This document shows, in pieces, positions 33,030-41,617 of a DNA stretch of 64,000 nt. The stretch is taken from the NCBI GenBank assembly GCA_049791475.1, contig JBAQZZ010000238.1, forward strand, positions 1 through 64,000, written 5' to 3'. The stretch is from CAXBID01 sp049791475 (GTDB lineage Bacteria; Bacteroidota; Bacteroidia; Flavobacteriales; Flavobacteriaceae). How positions within the stretch are numbered: position 1 is the first letter of the stretch; every line of letters starts with the position of its first letter. A program made the position numbers and the translations under genes. Below the pieces are notes generated by a model, which had not been told where the DNA came from, searched no databases, and saw nothing but the letters and a program-made list of their open reading frames with translations.

Positions 33030-34007
33030 TTAAAAATAGGTTGCTTTTAAGTTTAAACCTGTTGTTTCTTCTAAACCAAGCATCAAATTCATGTTTTGAA
33101 TAGCTTGACCAGAAGCGCCTTTTAGTAAATTATCAATAATACTGGTAATTAATAATTTTCCGTTGTGTTTATGTAAATGAATTAAACATTTGTTGGTATT
33201 TACTATTTGTTTTAAATGCAATACATCATCTGAAATAAATGTGAATTTAGCATCTCTATAATACAATTTATAAATGGTTTTGGCTTCTTCTATTGTGCCT
33301 TTAAAATCGGTATAAACGGTTGCAAAAATGCCTCTTGAAAAATTTCCTCTATTAGGCATAAATAAAATTTCTGAAGAAAAACTATTTTGTAATTGCTTTA
33401 CCGATTGATTTATTTCTCCTAAATGCTGGTGTGTAAATGGCTTGTAATATGAAAAATTATTGTCTCGCCAAGTAAAATGTGTTGTTTCGGATAAAGACGT
33501 TCCAGCACCAGTTGCGCCTGTAACTGCGTTTACATGGACGTCATTATTCAATATATTTTTATGTGCTAATGGCAATAATGCTAATTGAATTGCGGTTGCA
33601 AAACACCCTGGATTCGCAATGTAATTTGCACTTTTGATAACTTCTTTTTGTAATTCTGGCAAGCCATAAACAAACATTTTTCCATTAAAAAATTTATCAG
33701 CTTCTAATCGAAAATCGTTCCCTAAATCTATAATTTTAGTGTTTTCAGAAAAACTATTAGCTTCTAAAAACTTAATGGAATTTCCATGTCCTAAACATAA
33801 AAACAGTATATCAACATTTGGATTTATTGTATTGGTAAATTCTAAATCTAAACTCCCAACCAAATCCTCATGTACTTTACTAATTTTATTTCCAGCATTA
33901 CTCGTGCTAAACACAAAATTAATTTCAGTTTCTGGATGATTAATTAACAATCTAATTAATTCACCTGCTGTGTAACCTGCACCTCCAATAATTCCAACTT
34001 GTATCAT
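33030..34007 (-). CDS. argC: N-acetyl-gamma-glutamyl-phosphate reductase (N-acyl)
   Basis: It reduces N-acylglutamyl phosphate to the semialdehyde. The 325 residues show IQVGIIGGAGYTAGELIRLL at the start, FLCLGHGNSIKFL, the catalytic cysteine in NYIANPGCFATAIQLALLP, and HQHLGEINQSV. The C-terminal SIIDNLLKGASGQAIQNMNLMLG is typical for ArgC. It follows argG by one base and precedes the repeat-rich spacer; its stop codon touches an R1 repeat. Confidence 0.95.
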   Translation of the reverse strand: MIQVGIIGGAGYTAGELIRLLINHPETEINFVFSTSNAGNKISKVHEDLVGSLDLEFTNTINPNVDILFLCLGHGNSIKFLEANSFSENTKIIDLGNDFRLEADKFFNGKMFVYGLPELQKEVIKSANYIANPGCFATAIQLALLPLAHKNILNNDVHVNAVTGATGAGTSLSETTHFTWRDNNFSYYKPFTHQHLGEINQSVKQLQNSFSSEILFMPNRGNFSRGIFATVYTDFKGTIEEAKTIYKLYYRDAKFTFISDDVLHLKQIVNTNKCLIHLHKHNGKLLITSIIDNLLKGASGQAIQNMNLMLGLEETTGLNLKATYF

Positions 34008-34008
34008 C

Positions 34009-35187
34009 TTAATTTGAATTTACTTGTTGATAAATTTTATTCTGATTTCCTAGAATTTTAATGAATCCTTTAGCTTCATCAGCAGTCCAACCCTTATTTT
34101 CTTCACCGTAGCTTCCAAATTTCGCATTCATTAAATCGTGCTTTGATGAAATTCCATCCAACGAAAAATGATATGGTTTTAAAGTTACAGTGACATGTCC
34201 AGAAACTTTATCTTGACTACTTAGTAAAAACGCTTCCATATCTCGCATTACAGGATCTAAATATTGCCCTTCGTGTAAATGCATGCCATAAAAACTAGAC
34301 AAATAATCTTTATGTTGTAATTGCCATTTTGTAAGCGTATGTTTTTCTAATAAATGATGCGCTTTTATAGTAATTAAAGCAGCGGCGGCTTCAAAACCAA
34401 CGCGACCTTTAATACCAACAATAGTATCACCAACATGAATATCTCTTCCAATAGCGTAAGCAGAAGCCAAATTATTTAAGGTTTCAATATTAATTTCTGG
34501 ATCGTTTTCAATTCCATTAATTGCAACTAATTCACCTTTATTAAAAGTTAATTTTACTTTCTCATCTTCGGCATGTTTAATTTGCGAAGGATAAGCTTCA
34601 TTAGGTAACGGTTTCTCTGAAGTTAAAGTTTCTAAACCACCAACACTAGTTCCCCAAAGCCCTTTGTTTACCGAATATTTTGCCTTTTCCCAAGACATAT
34701 CAATACCATTTTCTTTTAGGTAATCTATTTCTTGTTGTCTGGTTAATTTCTCATCCCTAATAGGTGTTATGATTTTAATATTTGGTGCCAAAGTTTGAAA
34801 AATCATATCGAAACGTACTTGATCGTTTCCTGCACCTGTACTTCCATGAGCAATATATTCTGCATCAATACTTTTCGCATATTCTACAATTTCAATAGCT
34901 TGAATAATACGTTCTGCACTTACAGATAATGGGTAGGTATTGTTTTTTAATACGTTGCCAAATATTAAATACTTCACTACTTTTTGGTAAAACTTGGCTA
35001 CAGCATCTATATTTTTATAAGTAGTAACGCCCATTTTGTAGGCGTTACTTTCAATAGTACTAATTTCTTCTTTTGTAAATCCTCCTGTATTAACGCTTAC
35101 AGCATGCACATCATATATTTTTGATAAACTTACTGCGCAATACGAAGTATCTAAACCGCCACTGTATGCTATTACTAATTTTTTCAT
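34009..35187 (-). CDS. argG: argininosuccinate synthase
   Basis: It joins citrulline and aspartate with ATP. The 392-residue protein starts MKKLVIAYSGGLDTSYCAVSL, the N-type ATP pyrophosphatase loop. It also has YIAHGSTGAGNDQVRFD, the region DMSWEKAKYSVNKGLWGTS, and FEAAAALITIKAHHLLEKHTL near residue 270. It is the second gene of the cluster, between the GNAT gene and argC with one-base gaps. Confidence 0.95.
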   Translation of the reverse strand: MKKLVIAYSGGLDTSYCAVSLSKIYDVHAVSVNTGGFTKEEISTIESNAYKMGVTTYKNIDAVAKFYQKVVKYLIFGNVLKNNTYPLSVSAERIIQAIEIVEYAKSIDAEYIAHGSTGAGNDQVRFDMIFQTLAPNIKIITPIRDEKLTRQQEIDYLKENGIDMSWEKAKYSVNKGLWGTSVGGLETLTSEKPLPNEAYPSQIKHAEDEKVKLTFNKGELVAINGIENDPEINIETLNNLASAYAIGRDIHVGDTIVGIKGRVGFEAAAALITIKAHHLLEKHTLTKWQLQHKDYLSSFYGMHLHEGQYLDPVMRDMEAFLLSSQDKVSGHVTVTLKPYHFSLDGISSKHDLMNAKFGSYGEENKGWTADEAKGFIKILGNQNKIYQQVNSN

Positions 35188-35188
35188 T

Positions 35189-35803
35189 CTATTCTTTTTT
35201 ATCTTTTTTAAGAAAAAGCGCTTCTTTGATACTTTTTAATCTCTGAAAAGTTTTTTCTTTTACTTTCTTATCTTCTTTTTTTGCTTTTGGGTCGTATAAC
35301 ATGCCTGTACATAAACACATTTTACGTTCGGTTCGCGTTAATACATCATAATTTTTACAGGTTTGACAACCATCCCAAAAAGATTGATCATCTGTTAACT
35401 CTGAAAATGGAACTGGTTTATAACCTAAATCGCTATTTAATTTCATAACTGCTAAACCTGTTGTAATACTAAAAACTTTAGCATCAGGAAATTTCTTTCT
35501 AGAATGTTCAAAAATTTTATGTTTAATTTTCTTAGCTAATCCTAAGTTTCTAAAATCTGGATGTACTATTAAACCAGAGTTAGCAACAAACTTTCCATGG
35601 CCCCATTTTTCTATATAGCAAAAACCAGCAAATTTATCGCCGTCTAAAGCAATAACAGCGTTCCCATTTTCCATTTTAGTGGCAATATATTCTGGTGTTC
35701 GTCTAGCTATACCGGTTCCTCTTACCTGAGCTGACTCTGCTATAGTTTCGCAAATAATTTCTGCGTATTTAATATGTGATTTATTAGCTATTACAATTTC
35801 CAT
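35189..35803 (-). CDS. GNAT acyltransferase, candidate N-acylglutamate synthase of the arginine operon
   Basis: The first gene of the arginine cluster encodes a 204-residue GNAT protein: GNAVIALDGDKFAGFCYIEKW, NSGLIVHPDFRNLGLAKKIKHKIFEHSR-type acyl-CoA loop, and LGYKPVPFSEL. It continues into a segment with four cysteines (C146, C149, C163, C165; CxxC then CxC), likely a small metal site, and a basic tail rich in Lys. No argA or argJ is present, so this enzyme most likely makes the N-acylglutamate that starts the pathway. By analogy with Bacteroides the acyl donor may be succinyl-CoA. The assignment rests on position and fold, not on a diagnostic motif. Confidence 0.82.
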   Translation of the reverse strand: MEIVIANKSHIKYAEIICETIAESAQVRGTGIARRTPEYIATKMENGNAVIALDGDKFAGFCYIEKWGHGKFVANSGLIVHPDFRNLGLAKKIKHKIFEHSRKKFPDAKVFSITTGLAVMKLNSDLGYKPVPFSELTDDQSFWDGCQTCKNYDVLTRTERKMCLCTGMLYDPKAKKEDKKVKEKTFQRLKSIKEALFLKKDKKE

Positions 35804-36302
35804 TGTAGTTATGTCTTATTGAATGTTTTCTATTTATTTTTAACTTAATTACTGAACTGGACTCACCTAATTCTAAAAAATGAAACATACCCTTACGGGC
35901 GACGTGAAAATATACTTCGCATAACATATTTGTTAATTAAAAAACTAACTATATTCTGAAATGTTGTGAAAAAGGAATTGGACACTATGAAAAAAATTAA
36001 AATTACGTATTGTTTTACTGCTAATTAAGACTAAAAGCGGCGGCGATTGCGCAAAGGCAAACTGGGTATAGTAAAACGTATTTTATTTTTTAAACTTTTC
36101 ATATTGTAAAACTATAATAATAATTAATATAAGTTATGAAAAGCATTTGGTTTTTTAAAAAAATTATTAATATTTGATAAAAAAAAGTCTTTTATTAGGA
36201 ATAATGCGCTTAAATACAATTCTATATTAGTATTTAAAAAAAGGGAATCCAAAAATTGAATTCCCTTTTTTATTTAATATGAGTTATTTATAAACTTAAA
36301 GT
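35804..36302. other. intergenic region upstream of the arginine operon
   Basis: These 499 bases hold no convincing reading frame. The 5' leader of the arginine operon (minus strand) must lie here, but I found no good TAnnTTTG promoter. A short GC-rich island (about 36033-36070, GCGGCGGCGATTGCGCAAAGG) stands out from very AT-rich sequence and is bracketed by TTTTACT and AGTAAAACGTA, a weak inverted repeat. A bidirectional terminator occupies 36236-36271. Confidence 0.5.
36236..36271 (-). terminator. terminator after the DUF1080 gene (symmetric)
   Basis: AAAAAAGGGAAT and ATTCCCTTTTTT form a stem flanked by A-run and T-run on either side. It lies 31 bases beyond the stop at 36303 on the minus strand and could work in both directions. 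Confidence 0.75.
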
Positions 36303-37043
36303 TTATAATTTTTTTATTTTAATATTCTTAAACCAAACTTTATCGCTGTGATCTTGCAACCCAATATGGCCTGTTTGGTGTTTACCAAAACCTTCCCAAT
36401 CTTTAAATTTAGAATTCTCAACTAGAGCATCCCATTCTTCACCATGAACTGGGAATTTTACAATTTCTGTACCATTAAGGGTTACACTCCCTTGGTTAGT
36501 TTCATGATTTACACTTAACACACAAATATTCCATTCTCCGGCAGGTTTACAAACATCTTGTTCTGGTTGCACTAAATCATATAATGCTCCAGCTTGGTGA
36601 AATTTAGGGTTGGCTTTCGCATCTGGATGACGCTCATTATCTAAAACCTGAATTTCAGGTCCTGTTTGATACGCTTCATTAAATTTTTCATCTTCATAAA
36701 CACCATAGAAAATTCCACTATTACCACCTTCAGATATTTTCCATTCTAGCGATAAAACAAAATTTGTATAAGTATCTTTTGTAATAATGTTTTTTCCGCC
36801 TTTTTCACTAGGTGTAAATAACATTGCGCCATCTTCAATAGTCCATTCAGGATACATCTCATCTGTTAAATAGCCACGCCAGTTATCAAAATTTGTACCA
36901 TCAAAAAGTGTAATCCATTCAGATTCAGTTTTAACTTCAACCTCTTCTTTAACTTCTATTAAAGCTTCTTCATTTTGTTTTGTTTTATCCTTGCAAGCAA
37001 AAATCACAATAGTAAATACTGCTAATAAAATTAATTTCTTCAT
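36303..37043 (-). CDS. DUF1080 lipoprotein (3-keto-disaccharide hydrolase type)
   Basis: The 246-residue protein begins with a lipoprotein signal (MKKLILLAVFTIVIFAC, lipid Cys17), an acidic linker, and a DUF1080/concanavalin-like fold: WITLFDGTNFDNWRG, WTIEDGAMLFTP, FVLSLEWKISEGGNSGIFYGV, GPEIQVLDNERHPDA and HIGLQDHSDKVWFKNIKIK. DUF1080 proteins have been shown in other bacteria to cleave glycosides already oxidised at C3 (3-keto sugars). It is the last gene of a five-gene minus-strand block with a TIM-barrel enzyme, an oxidoreductase and a permease, and there is a paralogue at 45252-46067. Expected to act in the periplasm, anchored to a membrane. Confidence 0.88.
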   Translation of the reverse strand: MKKLILLAVFTIVIFACKDKTKQNEEALIEVKEEVEVKTESEWITLFDGTNFDNWRGYLTDEMYPEWTIEDGAMLFTPSEKGGKNIITKDTYTNFVLSLEWKISEGGNSGIFYGVYEDEKFNEAYQTGPEIQVLDNERHPDAKANPKFHQAGALYDLVQPEQDVCKPAGEWNICVLSVNHETNQGSVTLNGTEIVKFPVHGEEWDALVENSKFKDWEGFGKHQTGHIGLQDHSDKVWFKNIKIKKL

Positions 37044-37061
37044 TTTAAATAATTAAATAGT

Positions 37062-38117
37062 TTATAATCCTAATATGTTTTTTAGTTGTTCTTGGTTTGT
37101 ATCATCGCCACCAGCGAAATCATCAAAGCGTTTAGTTGTGGCTTCAATAATATGTTTTTGTATAAAATTCACACCTTCTCTTGCTCCTTGTTCTGGACTT
37201 TTAATTACACATTCCCATTCTAAAACTGCCCACACATCACATTCATATTCGGTTAATTTTGAGAATACTTTTTTAAAGTCTACTTGTCCATCACCTGGCG
37301 AACGGTATCTACCAGCTCTATGTTTCCAGTCGTTATAACCTCCAAAAGTTCCTTTTTTACCAGATGGATTAAACTCAGAATCTTTAACGTGAAATGCTTT
37401 AATGAATTCGTGATAATGATCGATATACTTAACATAATCTAATTGCTGAAGTACAAAATGTGATGGATCATATAAAATATTAACTGCTTTATGGTTTCCT
37501 GTGGCTTCCAAAAAGCGTTCAAAAGTATCACCGTCGTGAATATCTTCAACCGGATGCACTTCATAACATACTGCAACGCCATTATCTTGAAATGTATTTA
37601 AAATAGGCTTCCATCGATCTGCTAATTCTTTAAAACCTAATTCTACTAACCCCTTAGGTTGCTGTGGCCATGGATGCATATAAGGCCAAAGTAAAGAACC
37701 TGAAAATGTAGCATGCGCTTTTAAACCTAAACGATTACTGGTTTTTCCAGCTTTTTGCATTTGATCGACTGCCCAAGCTGTACGCTTTTTATATTTCCCT
37801 TTTAAATTGTCTGGTGCAAAAACATCAAACATAATATCATGTGCAGGATGTACTGCCACTAACTGACCTTGAATATGTGTTGAAAGTTCTGTGATTTCTA
37901 ATCCGTAGCTATTAATTTTTCCTTTAAATTCATCACAATAAGTTTGACTATCTGCAGCAATATCTAAATCGATTATTGATTTATCTAACGTTGGTATTTG
38001 CAAGCCTTTATAGCCTAAATCTGAAGCCCATTTACATAACCCATCAATAGAATTAAATGGCGCTTTATCATCCATGAATTGAGCTAAAAATATTGCTGGT
38101 CCTTTTATAGTTTTCAT
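37062..38117 (-). CDS. sugar phosphate isomerase/epimerase family TIM-barrel protein
   Basis: An AP-endonuclease-2-type TIM barrel of 351 residues. Metal-binding candidates are visible in CYEVHPVEDIHDGDTF (Glu, His), NILYDPSHFVLQQLDY (Asp, His), FHVKDSEFNPSGKKGTFGG (His, Asp) and AVLEWECVIKSPEQG (Glu). It has no signal peptide, so it is cytoplasmic. It follows the Gfo/Idh gene with a one-base overlap at 38117, suggesting consecutive steps. Likely it isomerises or epimerises a keto-sugar produced by the oxidoreductase or hydrolase; the substrate cannot be read from sequence. Confidence 0.85.
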   Translation of the reverse strand: MKTIKGPAIFLAQFMDDKAPFNSIDGLCKWASDLGYKGLQIPTLDKSIIDLDIAADSQTYCDEFKGKINSYGLEITELSTHIQGQLVAVHPAHDIMFDVFAPDNLKGKYKKRTAWAVDQMQKAGKTSNRLGLKAHATFSGSLLWPYMHPWPQQPKGLVELGFKELADRWKPILNTFQDNGVAVCYEVHPVEDIHDGDTFERFLEATGNHKAVNILYDPSHFVLQQLDYVKYIDHYHEFIKAFHVKDSEFNPSGKKGTFGGYNDWKHRAGRYRSPGDGQVDFKKVFSKLTEYECDVWAVLEWECVIKSPEQGAREGVNFIQKHIIEATTKRFDDFAGGDDTNQEQLKNILGL

Positions 38118-39262
38118 TAATTTACAGTTTCAATAGTTACCCAAACATTTCCTTTTTGGTGAGATTCCACAGCTTTTTCTATAAAATTCATACCTCTTAC
38201 GCCATCAACAATAGTTGGGAATTCTCCATGATTATAAGGTTCTTTATTAATTGCTTTAGCAACACCTTTATAAATATTTCCCATTGAATCAAAAATTCCT
38301 TCTGGATGTCCTGGTGGTAATTTTGTTGCGTCTAAAGACAAATCAGAATTATAAGCATGACCTGGTTTTAAAACTTGTAATGGTTTGTCATCTGTAAGAT
38401 GATATAGATAATTTGGATTTTCTTGTTTCCAATTAAACCCTCCTTTTGTTCCATATATTTTTACTTCAAGTCCGTTTTCTTCACCAGTTGCAATTTGACT
38501 AGACCTAATAACACCTTTCACATATTCTGAAAAACGAATAAGTATTGTGCCGTCTACATCTAATTGATTGTCATCATACCTTGTATTCAAATCGGCTAAT
38601 ATAGATTTTACTTTGAGACCTGTTAAATATTCTGCCATGTTAAATGCATGTGTGCCAATATCTCCAACACAACTACTTATTCCCGCTTTTTTAGGGTCTA
38701 AACGCCATATTGTTTTTCGCAGTTCTTTATCTAATAATATTGGATTTATCCAACCTTGATAATATTGAATATCTACTTTTTGAACTTCTCCTATAACCCC
38801 AGATTGTATCATTTCACGCATTTGGCGCACCATTGGATAACCTGTATATGTATAGGTTACAGCAAATACTGTTTTTGCTTTCTTTAAGGTAGCATTTAAC
38901 GTTTTTGCTTCCTCGTAAGTAGTTGTCATTGGTTTTTCACAAATAACATTAAAACCGTTTTCCAATAACTTATTGGCCATTGGAAAATGCAAAAAATTTG
39001 GTGTTAAAATAGACACCACTTGCATTCTTTCCGATTCTGGAAGTTTTAATTCTTCTTCAATTAATGTGTCAAAATCTTTATAAATACGGTTTTTAGATAA
39101 ACCTATTTTTTCAGCAAAACCAATATTATCTTCCCAATTAGGGTTAAAAACACCTCCAACAATCTGATACTTATCATACATAGCTATAGCTACACGATGT
39201 AAAACCCCTATTAAAGAATCGCCTCCGCCTCCTAAAATTCCTAATCTAATTTTATTACTCAT
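38117..39262 (-). CDS. Gfo/Idh/MocA family oxidoreductase
   Basis: The 381-residue protein begins IRLGILGGGGDSLIGVLHR, a Rossmann motif, and has the family signature VICEKPMTTTYEEAKTL with the catalytic-region EKP, then a C-terminal alpha/beta domain (SCVGDIGTHAFNMAEYLTGL, where Asp and His are the expected catalytic pair). Cytoplasmic, NAD(P)-dependent sugar oxidation or 3-keto-sugar reduction is the family activity. It lies between the MFS permease and the TIM-barrel gene in one operon. Confidence 0.88.
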   Translation of the reverse strand: MSNKIRLGILGGGGDSLIGVLHRVAIAMYDKYQIVGGVFNPNWEDNIGFAEKIGLSKNRIYKDFDTLIEEELKLPESERMQVVSILTPNFLHFPMANKLLENGFNVICEKPMTTTYEEAKTLNATLKKAKTVFAVTYTYTGYPMVRQMREMIQSGVIGEVQKVDIQYYQGWINPILLDKELRKTIWRLDPKKAGISSCVGDIGTHAFNMAEYLTGLKVKSILADLNTRYDDNQLDVDGTILIRFSEYVKGVIRSSQIATGEENGLEVKIYGTKGGFNWKQENPNYLYHLTDDKPLQVLKPGHAYNSDLSLDATKLPPGHPEGIFDSMGNIYKGVAKAINKEPYNHGEFPTIVDGVRGMNFIEKAVESHQKGNVWVTIETVN

Positions 39263-39272
39263 TAAAATATTT

Positions 39273-40502
39273 TTACTCTGTATATTCTACTTTTTCATTT
39301 TTAAATAATACCGCAAAGAAAATTAATACGCCAACAGCAAATAATGCAGGAAACAACCAAACATCTGTCCAATTATGTGAACCATCAGCTAAAACATTTT
39401 TATCTACTATTTGTCCTGCAACCCAAAAACCAACTAACATACCTAAGCCATAAGTTGCTAAAGTAATTAACCCTTGTGCAGCACTTTTTACTTTTTCTCC
39501 TGCTTTCGAATCTGTATAAATTTGACCAGAAACAAAGAAAAAATCATAACAAATACCATGTAATGCAATACCAATAACTAGCATAAAAAATAAATCTCCT
39601 GCATTACCAAATGCAAATAAAGCATATCTAATTCCCCAAGCTAACATACCAAAAAGAATGGTTTTTTTGAATCCATATTTTTTGAAAAAAAATGGTAATA
39701 ATAACATAAAACCAACCTCTGAAATTTGACCTAATGACGCCCATGCTGTAGAATTTTCAACTTTATATTCGGTTAAAAATGGGCTAATATTTTGATAGTA
39801 AAATGCTAAAGGAATACATATTAATATTGAAGATATAAAAAACACTAAAAAATTTCTGTCCTTCAATAATTTCAAAGCATCTAATCCTAAAATATCTTTT
39901 ATAGTTACTTTCTCGTCTTTTGAAACACTTGGTGGTGTTTTAGGTAATGTAAAACTAAAAACTCCTAAAATTGCCGAAGCTATGGCTACCATTGTAAACG
40001 TATTTGATAACATACCTTGACCAATATTTTCAATAGAATCCCATTTGAAAGCGAAGCTAATTAATAAACCTGCTAGAATCCAACCAATTGTTCCCCATAC
40101 GCGAACCATTGGAAATTGTTTTGCAGGATCATTCATTTGATTAAATGATACCGAGTTTACTAATGCTAGTGTTGGCATATAAGCAATCATATAGCCTAAA
40201 ACGTAAGGGTAAAAAGTAGAAAACTCTGTAGACTGCGACATTTGATACATTAAAAACGCACCTATTATATGTAATACACCAAGTATTTTTTCAGCATTAA
40301 AAAATCGGTCAGCAATTAAACCAATAATAAAAGGTGCAATAATAGCACCCCAAGATTGGGTTGAATATGCCATTCCTGTTTCGGCTCCTGTAGCGCTTAG
40401 GTTATTTCCCATATAAGACCCCAGTGTTACAAACCATCCACCCCAAATGAAGAATTCAAGGAACATCATGAACGATAATTGAAATTGTGTGGATTTTTTC
40501 AT
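39273..40502 (-). CDS. MFS permease, nucleoside:H+ symporter-like
   Basis: A 409-residue integral membrane protein with about 12 hydrophobic helices. The start QLSFMMFLEFFIWGGWFVTLGSYM and the segment FPMVRVWGTIGWILAGLLI resemble the NupG-like nucleoside permease family. The position among keto-sugar genes suggests that it imports a sugar or keto-sugar instead of a nucleoside; this is inference. It is followed 10 bases later by the Gfo/Idh gene. Confidence 0.85.
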   Translation of the reverse strand: MKKSTQFQLSFMMFLEFFIWGGWFVTLGSYMGNNLSATGAETGMAYSTQSWGAIIAPFIIGLIADRFFNAEKILGVLHIIGAFLMYQMSQSTEFSTFYPYVLGYMIAYMPTLALVNSVSFNQMNDPAKQFPMVRVWGTIGWILAGLLISFAFKWDSIENIGQGMLSNTFTMVAIASAILGVFSFTLPKTPPSVSKDEKVTIKDILGLDALKLLKDRNFLVFFISSILICIPLAFYYQNISPFLTEYKVENSTAWASLGQISEVGFMLLLPFFFKKYGFKKTILFGMLAWGIRYALFAFGNAGDLFFMLVIGIALHGICYDFFFVSGQIYTDSKAGEKVKSAAQGLITLATYGLGMLVGFWVAGQIVDKNVLADGSHNWTDVWLFPALFAVGVLIFFAVLFKNEKVEYTE

Positions 40503-40534
40503 TTATAGTTTAGTTAGTTAGTTTTTTAAATATT

Positions 40535-41518
40535 CTAATTTAAACCTTTAGCAGAGTTTAATAAAAGTGCTTTAGTGGCTAGAATCCCTTCTTTTTCGTT
40601 TAGTTTTGTTCCTTCATATTCAACTCCAATAAATCCTGTATATCCTGAATCTTTCACTAATTGCAAAATTCGAGGGTAATCCAATGTTGTTTCATTTCCG
40701 TTTTCATCAAAATCATAACTTTTTGCACTTACTGCTTTTGCGGCAGGTAACATTAATTTAATTCCTTCATATTTATCTAAATAAACTTCTTCGCATTCTC
40801 CCCATTGTGCTCCTTCTTTACGTTTAACACACCAATTTCCAAAATCAGGTAATGTGCCACAGTTTTCCATATTCACTTCTTTAATGGCTGCCATGAGTTT
40901 TGGGGCATCTGATGATAACCATCCATGATTTTCACATAGCACATTGATGTTTTTTGTTGCAGCATATTCAGATAATTTTTTTAAACCATCAACCACAGTT
41001 ACTTTCCATATTTCAGGATCGTTTGTCCCAAAAGTATTTACTCTGATAGCATGGCATCCTAACTTTTGAGCTGCATCAATCCATTTTTTATGATTTTCAA
41101 CAGCTTTATTACGAGCTTCTAAATTGGGGTCTGCTAAGTCACCTTCTCCATCAACCATTATCAATACATTTTTCATTCCATGTTGCTCGCTTAGTGTTTT
41201 TAATGAGTCTATAACCTTATCATGACCTAAAGTTTCGATTTCTTTTTTATAAAGTTGGGTTACGTATTCAACACCTTCAAAACCAGTACTTTTAGCCATT
41301 TCAGCAAATTTGAAAGGACTTATGCCTTCATCATTAAAAGCTCTGTGTAATGACCATTGTGCTAATGATAATTTAAAAAAAGGCTCGTTTTTTTCTTCTA
41401 CTACAGCAATTTCTCCTTTAGCCTGCTCGCTTTTTTCATTTTTACAAGAAAAGCTAACAATTAATAAAAGGGTTAATAATGCTAATAATGTCTTTTTTGT
41501 ATATAAATTTAATCTCAT
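40535..41518 (-). CDS. exported TIM-barrel isomerase/epimerase (lipoprotein)
   Basis: The 327 residues start with a lipoprotein signal (LLALLTLLLIVSFSC, lipid Cys about 25) followed by a TIM barrel related to sugar phosphate isomerases and hydroxypyruvate isomerases: LSLAQWSLHRAFNDEG, GFEGVEYVTQLY, INVLCENHGWLSSD, GTLPDFGNWC and GFIGVEYEGTKLNEKEG. It is the first gene of the five-gene minus-strand block and lies 99 bases downstream of the AraC-type regulator gene. An exported, lipid-anchored isomerase fits sugar conversion in the periplasm before uptake. Confidence 0.85.
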   Translation of the reverse strand: MRLNLYTKKTLLALLTLLLIVSFSCKNEKSEQAKGEIAVVEEKNEPFFKLSLAQWSLHRAFNDEGISPFKFAEMAKSTGFEGVEYVTQLYKKEIETLGHDKVIDSLKTLSEQHGMKNVLIMVDGEGDLADPNLEARNKAVENHKKWIDAAQKLGCHAIRVNTFGTNDPEIWKVTVVDGLKKLSEYAATKNINVLCENHGWLSSDAPKLMAAIKEVNMENCGTLPDFGNWCVKRKEGAQWGECEEVYLDKYEGIKLMLPAAKAVSAKSYDFDENGNETTLDYPRILQLVKDSGYTGFIGVEYEGTKLNEKEGILATKALLLNSAKGLN

Positions 41519-41617
41519 TTATTTGGTTTTAAATTAATCTGAAATTTATAAAATTGTACTCTTAAAAATGTTTATAATTATTCAGTGAAAGAATTTATAC
41601 AAATTATTTTCTTAATT

